64,000 nt of DNA from Phlebotomus papatasi (lineage: Eukaryota; Arthropoda; Insecta; Diptera; Psychodidae), in contig NC_077224.1 of assembly GCF_024763615.1 (NCBI RefSeq), positions 48,184,712 to 48,248,711 on the forward strand, written 5' to 3'. The position numbers and the translations under genes are program-made. The notes under the pieces were generated by a model, which was not told the origin of the DNA, did not search any database, and saw only the letters and a list, made by a program, of their open reading frames with translations. Shown piece by piece: positions 45,549-56,999 of this stretch. Every line of letters starts with the position of its first letter. Within the stretch, counting starts at the first letter, position 1.

Positions 45549-45728
45549 ACAGAAAGAGTTTGCTAGCTTCAATTAAACTTATAACATAGATACTATAGTT
45601 CTATTTGTCTATAGGTTCATAACTGATTAAAACCGATTTATAAATCATCCGAAAGTTGCCCAAATTGGCTAACACGGAAAAAATATTTCGTAAATTTGTT
45701 TGTAGATGTTTGTTAATTTTTATTTTGG

Positions 45729-46223
45729 ACTTACGAAATGCCTATAAATTATTTAATCCTTTAAGGACAAATGGGACACCGGTATACCAAAAATAAAAAC
45801 TAATTTTTTGGTCTATTTTGAGGACAAAATAATTTTTGATAGTCAAAAACAGTTTTCGTGTTTTTGGGACACTGTGGTGTCCCACTCGTCCTTAAAGAGT
45901 TCATAAAATGTTTGTAAAAGTTCATACTTTTTCCACAAATGTTGTTCGTAATATGATCACTTGACGAACATTTTTTGATCTTTTACAAACATTTGTTTGT
46001 AAGTGTGCGTAAACACATTGAAAGTGTTCGTTAAATTTTGTCATTTGTTCGTAAGGTTTGTTAAACAAACAAAAATGTATGAACAAATATTTGTAAAAGA
46101 CGTAAAAGAACCAAAAATGCTTGTCAGGTGATCATGTTACGAACAATGTTTGTGAAAAAATATAAACTTACGAACTTTTTTGTATGTTAAACAATTTACT
46201 AGCTCTTCGTAAGTTCCCAATAG
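45729..46223. mobile_element. Foldback Q, left arm interrupted by a TTAA element
   Basis: The left arm carries CTTACGAAATGCCTATAAAT, then after the insertion GTTGTTCGTAATATGATCAC and TTTACAAACATTTGTTTGTA. The right arm gives the same in reverse: GTGATCATGTTACGAACAAT, AACTTACGAACTTTTTTGTA and CTCTTCGTAAGTTCCC. TTTGT/ACAAA motifs abound. No frame. Confidence 0.7.
45753..45903. mobile_element. TTAA element, 151 bp, inside foldback Q
   Basis: TTAA (45753-45756), TCCTTTAAGGACAAATGGGA, CACCGGT on the left. Reversed right end CTCTTTAAGGACGAGTGGGA, CACCACAGTGTCCC, with TTCA at 45900-45903 as a decayed TTAA copy. It is more diverged than 45433-45548. Confidence 0.8.
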
Positions 46224-46324
46224 AAATTCACATACATTTACGTATGTTACTTCTACATAATTGAATTTTGGGAACTAATTAATTATGCTATGCAGCAACT
46301 TTACACTTTTTTGTTGGCACTAAT

Positions 46325-46400
46325 GGTGTCTACACACTAGAAGCAATTTTCGTCAAAAATTGCCTTTTTTTTTTAAAAAAATTCTGACGTTTCTGAGATT
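46325..46400. repeat. Foldback K, single arm
   Basis: GGTGTCTACACACTAGAAGC, AATTTTCGTCAAAAATTGCC, then a T/A run and TTCTGACGTTTCTGAG match one arm of the copies at 32.2-32.8 kb. Confidence 0.65.
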
Positions 46401-46409
46401 TCAAAACCT

Positions 46410-47720
46410 TTCCAGTAAACCCAAACCATCTGCAATTGTTCCTGAAATACGCTTTTTAGACTTCTTTTAAATCTTTGACCTTGAAAAAACGTTATTAGAA
46501 CTGATTCAAGGGCATTTTTATTATTGAAATGTTCTCCTATACAACTTCTAAAAAAAAGTTTAGTCGCAATGGTATATTAGTAGAAGAAACCAGTAATATA
46601 TTTAAAGATTCTCATCTTTGTAAACACTAGTAGCAACTTTCTGTACTGTAATACTTGATAAGTTATTAGGATCGAGTATTTCGCAAATTCCAGATGCTTT
46701 TGCTTAAATCAGACATTTTAATTTGTCACTGAGATTGGGTAATTAATTCAATGTTGTTTACCACAGTGAATTCTTCACTTCTTGCATCCTTATAGCAGCC
46801 ACACCTCTTTTTGGCCAACAACACACCATCTCCAAATGCCTCAACTTTTAGAGAGACAATTCACTTGTTCTGCTGCTCCTCATTCGACAACAATTCACCA
46901 TGAACCAAAAGGCAGTGCCGAAGGGGAACTTTAATATTGAATTTTATATATGCCACGATATTGGTGAGAGATCTGAGAATTGCTTAGCATAACCTTGTCT
47001 TCACTTGTTGTCTTTTCCATAGCGTACATTACACCGTATACACAATTTACATTTTATGATGCCATTGCATCATTGGTCCAATCGACATAGTGAAATTTTG
47101 CAATCCAACTGCCACAAAATTCCATAGAGCACGGGCAATGAGATGCTCAAAGAAGTGGTATAGGAGCTTTTGGTTGGACTACCGTGGAGTGACTGAGATG
47201 TCAACATCGCATGAAATTTTAAATGTTTTTGTGTACTCTCTATCCGGTCACGTTTGTCAATTTAACTTTATTGCCAAAGTGCCTTTGTAAGGTACATCAG
47301 AAACCTTCCATCCGATTTCCCCCGTTTGTTTCCATCTCCCATTTTCGCAAGCTCTTCCAAAGCTCCACAATGTTATAATCTTTGTCAGAGTACAAAAGTA
47401 TCAACTTTCATGGCTGTAGACGCTGTAGAACAGCTATACCCTGAAAAACAGATTGGCGTGGATACCCGGAGAGGAAAAAACTGAGCTTCCACAGTAAAAA
47501 AAAGTTTTTAAAAGCCCTCCAATACACACCCTGCAAAATCATTCACTTATATTTGGCAAGATGTCGCCCATTTGCAATGGAACTAGCCTATCTCTCTTTA
47601 GGATTTATGTAAATATGAAATACTAAATACTAAAATTTATTGCATAATACATTTATTTACAGATTTTAGACTTCGGTTTTAGAACTATTCTGTTTTTTAC
47701 AGTTTTCTAAGTTATCAAAG
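46410..47720. other. No supportable gene
   Basis: Mixed AT-rich DNA. The 66-codon frame at 47090-47290 has no recognised domain. Confidence 0.45.
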
Positions 47721-47723
47721 ATA

Positions 47724-48770
47724 GGGGAAATGCTCCCCTATCCAGTTTCTTATTTTGGACACTTTGAGGATAACATTGGACACTAAAAATAAATTGATTA
47801 AAATGATGGATTTTTATTCCAATATTTGATAAATAATGAATTCTATCTAAATATTTGTTCTTTTTGGAAGATTTTAACACTAAATACGTTAAAATTTGAA
47901 TATAATTTGGGTTGAAATTGCTTTGTTGAAAATTCAGTGTGAGCAATTGCTTGCGAGAAATATGACAGAACTTCGTGGCTTACTTCAGTCTTATTTAGTT
48001 TTGGTGAAGTACTAACAAAGTTTGTTCGCTGTTTTTGAGTGATATTATTGAATATTCATTGAATATTGTGTTGATTCACGTTAATGGTGATTTGTACATT
48101 TGACCTGAAGTGAGATTTGCCTTGTGAATTATATTTTTCGTGTGAAAAATGGGAAATTTTTTAAGACATTCACCAGTGAGGTGATGATTCTTATTTTGGA
48201 CAGGTGTTTTTCTCACGAAATTTCTTGAAGTTTTAGCTTTTGTGATGACTAGGTTGGAGAAATGCCTGGAGAAACAAAGAGCATCATCTCTACGAAAGAA
48301 ATTTAGCGAGAAATGCCTTGAAAGGCTCCCGGAAAGGTCAGGGAATGAGCGAATCCGCACGTACTTGGAGTACCGAAGTCAACTCACTTTAATGAATGAT
48401 ATGGAAAGTTTCCGGGCTTCTGTGACATTCTACGTTTCCCTTACATGAACAGGAAGAATCTTGGTAAGATTGGTTCATCAAATGAAGAACAATGGGCATC
48501 CTATTGAGGTGGATTAGCTGTCCAAATTTACAGCCAAGTTGGACAAATTAATAAACAAGTTGTCCAAAATAAGAGCCAAAGTCACCTCTACATATCAATT
48601 CATTTTTAAACGTATTAAAACTAATTTTAATAAAAATAAGACGATAAATAGCTTGCTAAGTTTCTAAACAACCCTTCTGAAAAGAGAGTAACAAAAAAAG
48701 TCAATTAGTATAGAAAATATCGCACTTCAAACTTGGAACTTCGATGAAACTTGGAACTTCCCTGAAAACT
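47724..48770. mobile_element. Diverged long relative of family X (right end not resolved)
   Basis: After TA (47722-47723) it starts GGGGAAATGCTCCCCTATCC. It then follows 44376-45390 in outline: AAATAAATTGATTAAAATGA, a TGGTGAAGTACTAAC block, and interior text on TTAGAACGTAT-type ends. The frame 48242-48448 (68 codons, Lys/Arg/Glu-rich) might be a remnant of an encoded protein, but I recognise no domain. Confidence 0.45.
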
Positions 48771-48875
48771 GTATGGATTCCCCGAGTTCCTTGTGAGTTC
48801 CCTGCAAAATGTATGGGTTCCCTGTGAGTTCCTTGGGCTCCCCATGAGTTTCCCAGATTTCTCGTGGGTCCCTGG
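48745..48875 (+). repeat. Short imperfect GAGTTCC(C)TTG repeat
   Basis: GAACTTCCCTG, GAGTTCCTTGTGAGTTCCCT, GGTTCCCTGTGAGTTCCTTG and CATGAGTTTCCC occur in succession, and AAACTGTATG / AAAATGTATG alternates between. It is a decayed minisatellite-like tract. Confidence 0.6.
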
Positions 48876-48919
48876 TCAGATTGGCTCCAGTTCCCCGAAA
48901 TAAGTTACCCTTTGGTTGT

Positions 48920-49074
48920 AGATGGCGAAAGAAAAAAAAAACAGTGAAGAAGTACAGTCGAATGTGATGTCTTGTGCTTCTTCATGGTTTTATTTTTCTT
49001 TTTGACCATCTGAAACAGTAAGAAAATCTCAAAATTCCAAAATAAACATGATTCAAAACTACCCCATCATACCC
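48920..49074 (-). mobile_element. Element M, second copy (right half certain)
   Basis: GACCATCTGAAACAGTAAGA, AAATCTCAAAATTCCAAAAT and ACCCCATCATACCC with TA at 49075-49076 match the 28297-28512 left half in reverse. The opposite end is unclear. Confidence 0.65.
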
Positions 49075-49079
49075 TAAAC

Positions 49080-51285
49080 ATCTTTGTCAGAGAATTCAAA
49101 TCAGCCTTTATAGGCTGTATCAAAGTTTTTACGCTTAAAGATTCATCTCAGAATTGAAGAGCATCTTTATAATGTTGCAGGAAATACGCTTAAACTAAAA
49201 ATGTGTATACAATTTTATATAAAATAATACAAATGAATTATTAGAAATAGCAAACAGCTGAGTATTCTATTGAATACAAACCTCATTCAAAATGGGTAAT
49301 GTCATTTTCGTTGCAAAAGTGCGACTTGGTAGTATCAGATCAATACAAAAGAAAACGTGCTAGTTACACACAAAAAAAAAACACCATATCCCCGTGGGAA
49401 GGACCAAATAGGATCTGAAAACGAGGAAGCAAAATTCTAAAAGAAAAAAAAGCAGAATTGTAATGGATGGGCAATATGGTCCTACACGAAATGGCCTGAG
49501 AAACAGAGAAAATTTCACAGAAAAACTTCTGTGAACTGTGAAAATTAAGTGGGTCATAAAGGATGAACAATGTCTGAACCTTTTTCCTGAAAACTTCAAT
49601 AAATGGGTCAATGGACAAATATGAGCTTTTATCAAAAGCTTTTACGGGGTTAGGGCAATCTTATGGGTTGCACTCTTGTGGAAATTGCCATCATTGTGTT
49701 TGGCTCATGAGCAATTTAGTCAATTGAAAATACATTTATGGGTTTCAGCTTTCATCTCTTTGAGCTTCTGGACAACTTTAGAATTTACAGATATTGGGCA
49801 TCATAATTCTAAGAGAACATGGATTGTGATTGGAAGAGGAAAACGTAAAATATCACTAGGAGACACAATAACAGTCAATTTGCCCGTAATTGGTATACAT
49901 CAGATGCAATTCTTTTAATTGAAAATAAAATCTAGAGCTATATAGGAAGGAAGGTCAATGAGGATCATCAAAGTCTCTCTCAATTATACTACCGCTATGT
50001 CTTTAATGATGAAAATGTGTGTGGGGCAATCAATCGCAGGTGAAATTTGATTAAGAGAAGCCTCCATAGGGCCTTCGAATGAGTCTCTTCTTTCGTCCAA
50101 CGGCATTTTGTGCTTTGTTAGAAGGAAATGTGGGGGCGAAGTGGCAATATATTTGACTTGGAACATAGCGAATGTGCAATAATGAGTCGAGACTATGAAG
50201 TCAATCAAGGCCATACGTCCAATCTCTAGGTACACAATTGCCACTGGCCCAGAGACACCAACTGTCTTCCACACTTAACTAAACTCACCCGCCAGATAGA
50301 GCGGGGACTTTGGCATGAAAGAACCGCGGAGAACTTCTCTTGAGCACCGAGATAGACAATCTGGAGAATGGTGAACATACCACATTTCAGAGCTATCCAT
50401 CCCATTGACTTGGTAATGTTGGGAGTTGCAATCAAGTTGGGTGGATTAGAAGAAAAAATAAATAAATAAACTTTAACGCGAAAAAGTTCACCATGAACGG
50501 TGAAGATCGCGGCGACTCTACAATGAACAGCATAATAAGAACACTATTGGAGGCCCCAAACAACCATTAATAGTGAAACACACAAATGCTCCATTATTGC
50601 AAAATGATTGCAGCAATAGAGGCTTGTTGACTCTCTTATAAACCCGCGCAAGTATTAAATACTTTGGTATATAGAGGATCTATCTCTCCTCTCTCACAAG
50701 TTATTTCCCATCCCAAAGCTAATGAAATCTTTGTTCGTTTGACTGCCACACCGAAGAATTCAAGAGACGATAATTAGAAAATACACCTGCAATATCGATT
50801 TACGATGGTTGGGGGGATATTTCATTTTGAGACGTGCCAAGCAACTCAAATGGTGCACATTGCTCTTTTTTACAATATTATAACTCTTTTCATTGCTACC
50901 AACACCCCCCCGTCTACACTTCAGCCCAACGGTCAGATCTTCCAGCAATAGCACCATTTGAGGTCTCTATTGAAGTATACAACATCTAATCACTGAAATC
51001 ACGGGCAAAGGAGAAAAAGACCAATGATGAGGAAAAAGTATCAGGGTGAAGACACCGTACTCGCCTGTCTCACATTATTACACCAACAATAGAGTTTGAA
51101 GGCATATTACCCAGAGAAAGGCAATTTTAAATGTGAAATTGCACTTAACTATTTCTATAGACGAATTTAGAGCTGTCATAAATTGAAAATAAAGAAGATA
51201 TCTAGATCATTAGAAAAGTGTTTTATGGCACATTTTATACTTGAAAAACATCACTTAAATCTAAATTCTTTAACTAAGATCGATG
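49080..51285. other. Low-repeat DNA with one possible exon
   Basis: Apart from the candidate exon listed separately, I see no shared repeat and no clear gene. Overlapping minus-strand frames at 49360-49635 come from an A-rich plus strand. Confidence 0.45.
50282..50403 (-). CDS. Possible internal exon, unidentified
   Basis: On the minus strand an AG at a CATTACCAAG context (after a T-rich tract around 50440-50470) is followed by about 120 bases that stay open in two frames and end at TCTATCTGGCG|GTGAGT, an excellent 5' splice site. One frame reads SMGWIALKCGMFTILQIVYL, which would be hydrophobic. The stretch is richer in G and C than its flanks. I do not recognise the protein and see no partner exon, so this is a weak call. 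Confidence 0.2.
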
Positions 51286-51288
51286 TTA

Positions 51289-51725
51289 ATGGCTCCGGCA
51301 CACCTTTTAGATCAGGAAAATTTTATTAAATAAAAATTCACTTCACTTTCTTCTTCAAAAGATTTGCACAAGTCTATCTTACTCTTTCGGTCTCAAAATT
51401 GAAGTGAACTAAATTAAATTTGGTTTGTGATGGCTCCGGCACCTTTTAGATCAGAAAAATTTCATGAAGTCGGAATTCGAATTCTTTTCTGTCCCACACG
51501 ATTTGCATATGTCTGTCTCATTCTATCTCACTCTTCTTCTTCTTTTAAACATCACTCCATATTCAATTTAGCTCAATCAAATTTGGAGTACGAAAGAATG
51601 ATATAAATGCAAAGCGCGTGAGAAACAAATGGATGTGAATTTTGATTTCATGAAATTTTACTGATCTAAAAGGTGTGCCGGAGCCAATGATGTTTAAATT
51701 TAAAAGAAGAAGAAGAGTGCAAAGA
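51289..51725. mobile_element. Cluster of repeat P units (two direct, one inverted)
   Basis: GGCTCCGGCACACCTTTTAG at 51291 and GGCTCCGGCACCTTTTAGAT at 51431 begin two units in the same direction. CTAAAAGGTGTGCCGGAGCC near 51667-51686 ends an inverted one. All share ATCAGGAAAATTT-type text and CACTCTTCTTCTTCTTTTAA. Related fragments lie at 54300-54345 and 56665-56822. Confidence 0.75.
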
Positions 51726-52129
51726 ATGAGATAGACATATGCAAAGCCTGTGGACAAGAAAGGGATTCAAAGGACAATAGGCAAAAGTTGGATAGGCATT
51801 TATAAAGATAACAACTTTTGTTCGGAGCAAAGATCCAGACCTTGAAGTAAAAGTTCTAAAGCATAAAAACTATTTTCGTAGAAGAAAAATAAACTCTTGT
51901 ATGAAATGTGCACATTTATATTATTCTTTTTTTAAGGAAAAACATAAATTGCAACATAAAATATATTAAACGACTGCATCTTCTCGAAATAGATATAAGA
52001 CATGATGGCTCAAAGTCAAAATTTGGAAACTTATATTTCAGAGATTTATCAACCGAATTTTATCAATGAACACTCAATCGAAAGGTCTCGAAAAATTCAA
52101 CCGATTTTAAGGATCTTATAATATATGTA

Positions 52130-52556
52130 GGGTAAGTGTGCCAAATTTCGGCATAGTTGCATGCAAGCGCCAAAGAGTCAAGTTTGAAATGTAATATTTT
52201 TAATACAAATTGAATTATTTTATTACTTCTCCTTAAGGAGTGTTCTCTGGAACTTTGTAGTCAGTTCATCATCTTTATTTTCTCTAAAATCATTTTTAGT
52301 ACATTTTAAAATGAACATAGAAGTGGACATAGCATTGGTGGACTATTCCGGCCACCTTCATTCTTATAGTTCCTTGTCCTTCCGGAATTCTACCAATGTC
52401 TTTTTCAAATCATCTTGTTCGTCGATGCGACATTTTTTGTTATTTTTTGCATAGTATAATCTGTAAAGTATGCAAAAACTGAAAATTCATGGAAATTCGA
52501 CGAACAAAAAATGTGGCCGAAATTGCAAGCTGGCCGGTATTTGGCACACTTACCCT
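52130..52556. mobile_element. TA family X, copy 4, 427 bp, best preserved
   Basis: TA (52128-52129), GGGTAAGTGTGCCAAATTTC, GGCATAGTTGCATGCAAGCG. Right end reversed after TA (52557-52558): GGGTAAGTGTGCCAAATACC, GGCCAGCTTGCAATTTCGGC. Most of the family's internal landmarks are present. Confidence 0.9.
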
Positions 52557-52699
52557 ATGTTCTCTAAGGGCTTACAACTTTTTTTGAAGATGAGAAGCTT
52601 TGTCAATAAGATGTAGATATAAGCTACATTGCTTTTTAATCTCTATGTTTTCATTGTTCTTCAACCAATTTTGATCAATGTAAGCTGAAATAAAAGGTA

Positions 52700-53594
52700 G
52701 GGGAGACTGGGGCAAGAAGTCACAAATCGAAAATTTTGAAATTCAATATCTTGCAAGATAAATAAGATTGTGGCTTAAAATTTTTTCCATAGATAGCCGC
52801 CATAAGTCTTCTTCAACGTCGTAAGTTTGTTAGAATTTGAACAAGGAATTTAGAAAATAAAAAATATTGAAATTTTTAGCTCTATTTTTGAAATATTTTC
52901 CGTGCAGAAGATATCAATTATTAGCTAATAATATTAAATTTGATGCACTGGTGAATATTTCCCAAATTATCTGAATATTCTTTGAATAATAAATTTGCTA
53001 TCTATTTTAGAATTTTACAAAGATTCTTTTCTCCTGAAATCCTTTTATTAAAAACGTTCACTTGGGGTAAAAAGTAACAATAGTTATGGAGCAAAAAGTA
53101 ACAAAAACTGAAACAATTTCTGATGTCCCGCGGTGAAAAGAAACGTCAATGTTATGTGTCGCCACTTGTTGTTTTCATTGGTCAAACGATTTGCAGTCTT
53201 TTGTGTGTTTTTTGTAAAATAGCTTAAAATGCGCGCTTTTCTCGCTCAGATAGAGAAAACGGTGTTTTACAAAGATGTAGAAGAATAAATTTCCTATGAA
53301 AATATGTAATCTAGGTATTTTACTTAAATTTACGGAATCCCGTAATAAAGCGAATCAAAATGTAATAGTATCTTATGCCTGATACTATTTGCCCCAGCAT
53401 TTTTGAGAATGATCACAAAACTACCTTTTAGAAACGGCTCGATAAATATGTTTCCTTACAAAATAGAGGAAAATGGCTTTTACAGAGTTATAGAGCGGTA
53501 AATTTCCTATAAAACTGTGCCAATTAGAAATTCTGGATGTGCTCGGGTAGCTTGTAAAAAAATAAAATATCCGTTTTGTGACTTTTTGCCCCAC
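52700..53594. mobile_element. Element W, longer member, about 0.9 kb
   Basis: TA (52698-52699), GGGGAGACTGGGGCAAGAAG, TCACAAA at the left. TTTGTGACTTTTTGCCCCAC at the right, where the last dozen bases of the end are decayed. It carries about 300 bp not in copies 1 and 2, with two GGGGTAAAAAGTAACA / GGAGCAAAAAGTAACA motifs. No transposase frame. Confidence 0.75.
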
Positions 53595-53821
53595 CACAAG
53601 AGGCGCTTCAATCGACCTAGTTGGGCCAATAAAAAATAGTTGCACATTTCTTTAAAAAGTTAATATACATTTTCTGAATATTTTTAATGTGTTATAGGGA
53701 GAGATATGGCCTCATTGTATTCATCGATTTCAATAGAATCATCACATAGTTTGACTTACTTTTAACTGTGATTTATTTATTAATTTTATTTTGGAATTGT
53801 AATCAATTTTTATGACTGAAT

Positions 53822-54110
53822 AGCCTTCCATAAACCTTGTTCCCATGCCGAGCTTTCTACCTTTTCTCAGAGAGGAGTTACAGTGGAAAAATTCCTAATT
53901 TTGTATGGGGACTACTGGAAGGAGTGAGGAGGGGAAACGTATATACACACTGGTAAAAAGCCTTAAATTACCCTTCATCCTATGCCAAGTTTCTGATTTC
54001 TACTTCTTTTCAAAGAGGAGTTATAGTAAAAAAAAGTCCATATTTTGTATGGTGGATACTGGAAGAAGGGGTGGTAAAAGGGGGTTGTATTCATGGATAA
54101 ATAGCTTAAG
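53822..54110 (+). repeat. Diverged tandem duplication, unit about 145 bp
   Basis: ATGCCGAGCTTTCTACCTTT / ATGCCAAGTTTCTGATTTCT, AGAGAGGAGTTACAGT / AAAGAGGAGTTATAGT, TTTTGTATGGGGACTACTGG / TTTTGTATGGTGGATACTGG and GTGAGGAGGGG / GGTGGTAAAAGGGGG pair up in the same order. Confidence 0.7.
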
Positions 54111-54299
54111 TCATACACTGACTGCATACCGAATTTCATCATAGTCGGTTCAGTTGATATCGAGTAATTCGAAGTCAAACTTGTATTTTTTCGAAAGGGT
54201 AAAGGCGTTTTTACAAAGACTACCTGAAATGCACCTAGTTCTATCTGTGGACGCCACCCAGACCAACTCCTATACATTTTTGACCATTGTCCTTTCGAC

Positions 54300-54345
54300 T
54301 TCATAAAATTTTCCTGATCTAAAAGATGTGCCAGAGCCATAAATA
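54300..54345 (-). repeat. Repeat P end fragment
   Basis: CATAAAATTTTCCTGATCTA, AAAGATGTGCCAGAGCC is the inverted left end of repeat P. Confidence 0.7.
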
Positions 54346-54349
54346 ACCA

Positions 54350-55610
54350 TAATTCAGCCTAACAATTTAATGATTATAAAACAACAATTGTTTTTCACCT
54401 TCGAGAAAAAAAACAATAACAAACATAATTTAAATTAAATTATATCATGAAGTGCTAAACCCTTGTATCTGCTAATACAATGCTTTCACACATTAACCGA
54501 CAAGAGGAAAGGCATATAAGAGACCATCCCCAAACCCAAGAACCTGAAAATTACTCAACGCATGAGAATTTATGTATGTTGTGTACAATTTTATTCAGCA
54601 CGTTAAACGCACTTTTACGACTGATAGAGGCATATAACATAAGCAATAGGGGTAGCACTCTAATATTTCGGTGTTGTATGAGCAAAAAGCTCCAAGGGTA
54701 ATTAACACTGTAATAATTTCATATGAAAACACACTCAAAACACCCCCACGATATTTCTCCCTCGTGACCTATACATACTTATTAATTCGCTGGGGTTGTT
54801 GTGTTCAGAGATAAGAAGCACAAATTGCGCTTTTATGTCGCATAGCAGCACAATAGAGTCACACAATGTATAACATACATTTTGCCAGGTAAAAGTGTCA
54901 CAGGTTATATCCTCTTTAGGTGTGTCCCATTCTTGAAAGAGAAATTATAGGATATGGGTATCCTTTGGGGAGCTGCGTTCTGCTCTTTGAAAATGCCAAC
55001 GAGACAGGGAGATTTCTCCATCAGCATCTCGATCTCTGGTGAATATTTTCCTGCTTAAGGAATACATACGGAAGATCTAGTTGCAAAACAAGATCCCAGT
55101 TGAAATGCTTACAACAAAAAAAAAAGACGACCACCCATTCTCTATCACAAACATAATGGCCATTAAATAAGAAGCAGCTGGGCGATTTTTTTCTTTTCTA
55201 ATTCTCATTCTCTCTCAAGAGAGTACCCAGAATACATTTAGCTCCACAGCATTCCTTCATTTCCATTGACCATCAATTATGTGGAGAATTTATATCAGTG
55301 AGATTTGACTTTTTCCCATCCAACCAAATGGGATTGGATAGAGAAAAGCCAGGTGCATGTGGATTCAACAACATGCAAAACTTTAAAGCTAAGATACTAA
55401 TAGAAGCTTATTTAGTTACTATTTCATTACTAAAAAGCGAAGAATTAAATTTTACAGGGAGGTAATTAATACATAACAGTTTTTCTATATAGGCTCCACA
55501 TGTATTTTAAGCCACGCCCTTTTCAGAAGCTGAACTTAAGTAAACTAGAAAATTTTCTTTTCCTTTATAATTTGTTAAAAAAAAATCTATATGTGAATTA
55601 GTATGTGAAT
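54350..55610. other. No supportable gene
   Basis: Low-repeat AT-rich DNA with only short frames, none recognised. Confidence 0.5.
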
Positions 55611-55613
55611 GTT

Positions 55614-55868
55614 ACACTGAGAGAAATCCGAAAAAGTTAAAATAACATTCAGGAAATGTTTATTTTACCCTGGAGTATTGATCCGAAATCGGTGTAAATA
55701 TTATGCTTTTTAGGTGTATTAGGGATTAAAGTTACCCTTTTCCTTGTTAATTTTATCCTTAAAAAGGTGTAAAATTAACATTAAACAATGTCGATATATT
55801 TTTATACCTAAAAAGTGTTAAAGTTATGAGGAAAACAAGTTAATCGCACCTCCGTTTTTTTCTCAGTA
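55614..55868. mobile_element. Element F, 255 bp, copy 2
   Basis: It starts ACACTGAGAGAAATCCGAAA and ends TTTTTTTCTCAGTA, collinear with 8721-8975. The left end is better preserved here and shows that the terminal inverted repeat includes ACTGAGA. Confidence 0.85.
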
Positions 55869-56664
55869 TACAAATTACTGTGATATGTATCGGTCAAAAG
55901 TTTCTTGACGTTCGAGAAATCAGGTGGGAAAAATTACAGAAAAACCTTTTTAAAATTTTTCGTTTTGGAAATGAGTTGCTTGTAATAATTAGATGTTATT
56001 TATGTATTTTAAAAAAATTAATTAATTGCATTTCATGTAAAAAGTAATTCTTTTCTAAAAGTTGATTATTTTTCATCGGCCAAAAGTTTGTTGACACATT
56101 TGAAAAAGTGGCTTAGAATGGTCAAATACGTGTAAACCACATATTGTTATCAATTATAATATAAAATTATGTTATTTGAGAGGCAAATGGTCGGTTTGCA
56201 CATTTCCAAAGTTTTCAGCAGTCAATACATATTATATATAGGCATATAAGCGATGATAAATAATGTATTTTTTATTAATTTAATTTAGGTTTAAATTCAC
56301 TTCTGAAAATCATTAGACACGAAGTTTGAGTCAATTGACAATCTCAATTAGTACTCAATAACAGTTGTAAAAATTAATTTTTAAATTTTTCCTTAGAGTG
56401 TATAGTTTTTTATTACCAAAAATATTCATAATATGAAATAATAGCATTATATAGCACTGTAGCACTTCTATAGAGAGAGAATAAATTAGTAATTTTGAAT
56501 TTATTGAACAAGGGAAATATTACTTCGAAACAAAATTATTTTAGGCCACGCCCATTTTAAGAATTACGAGTAATTAAATTGTATATATTTTTGATAGGAA
56601 TAATTTTAAGTAAGAAAATATTGTAGCATTTTATGGATAGGACACTAATTCAAATTCAATTATG

Positions 56665-56822
56665 GTTATAATGCCTTCGGCAGAACTTTTAGATCAGGAA
56701 AATTCCACAAAGTTAAAATTCACATCCTTCTTTTTCTTAAAAGTTCTGCATATGTCTATCCTACTCTTTCGCACTCTTCTTCTTCTTTTGAACATCACAC
56801 CAATTTAAATTTAGTTCAATCC
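56665..56822 (+). repeat. Repeat P, one unit
   Basis: TTCGGCAGAACTTTTAGATC, AGGAAAATTCCACAAAGTTA, CACTCTTCTTCTTCTTTTGA and TTTAAATTTAGTTCAATCC follow the order of the 51.3-kb units. Confidence 0.7.
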
Positions 56823-56910
56823 AATGTTATGTCTGAAAAAATGGGATACACTTATACAAATTTAGAGAGGGCGTGGCTTATTTTTCATTTCAGGAAAACT
56901 TCAAGGCTAT

Positions 56911-56945
56911 TTTTATTTTATTTTTATTTTTATTTTTTTATTTTT
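56911..56945 (+). repeat. (TTTTA)n simple repeat
   Basis: Repeated TTTTTATTTTATTTTTATTT text, about 35 bp. Confidence 0.85.
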
Positions 56946-56999
56946 CCGCAATATCTGAAGTAATTTTTGCTTTATGTTTGTTCATGCCTTTTTCAAGAG

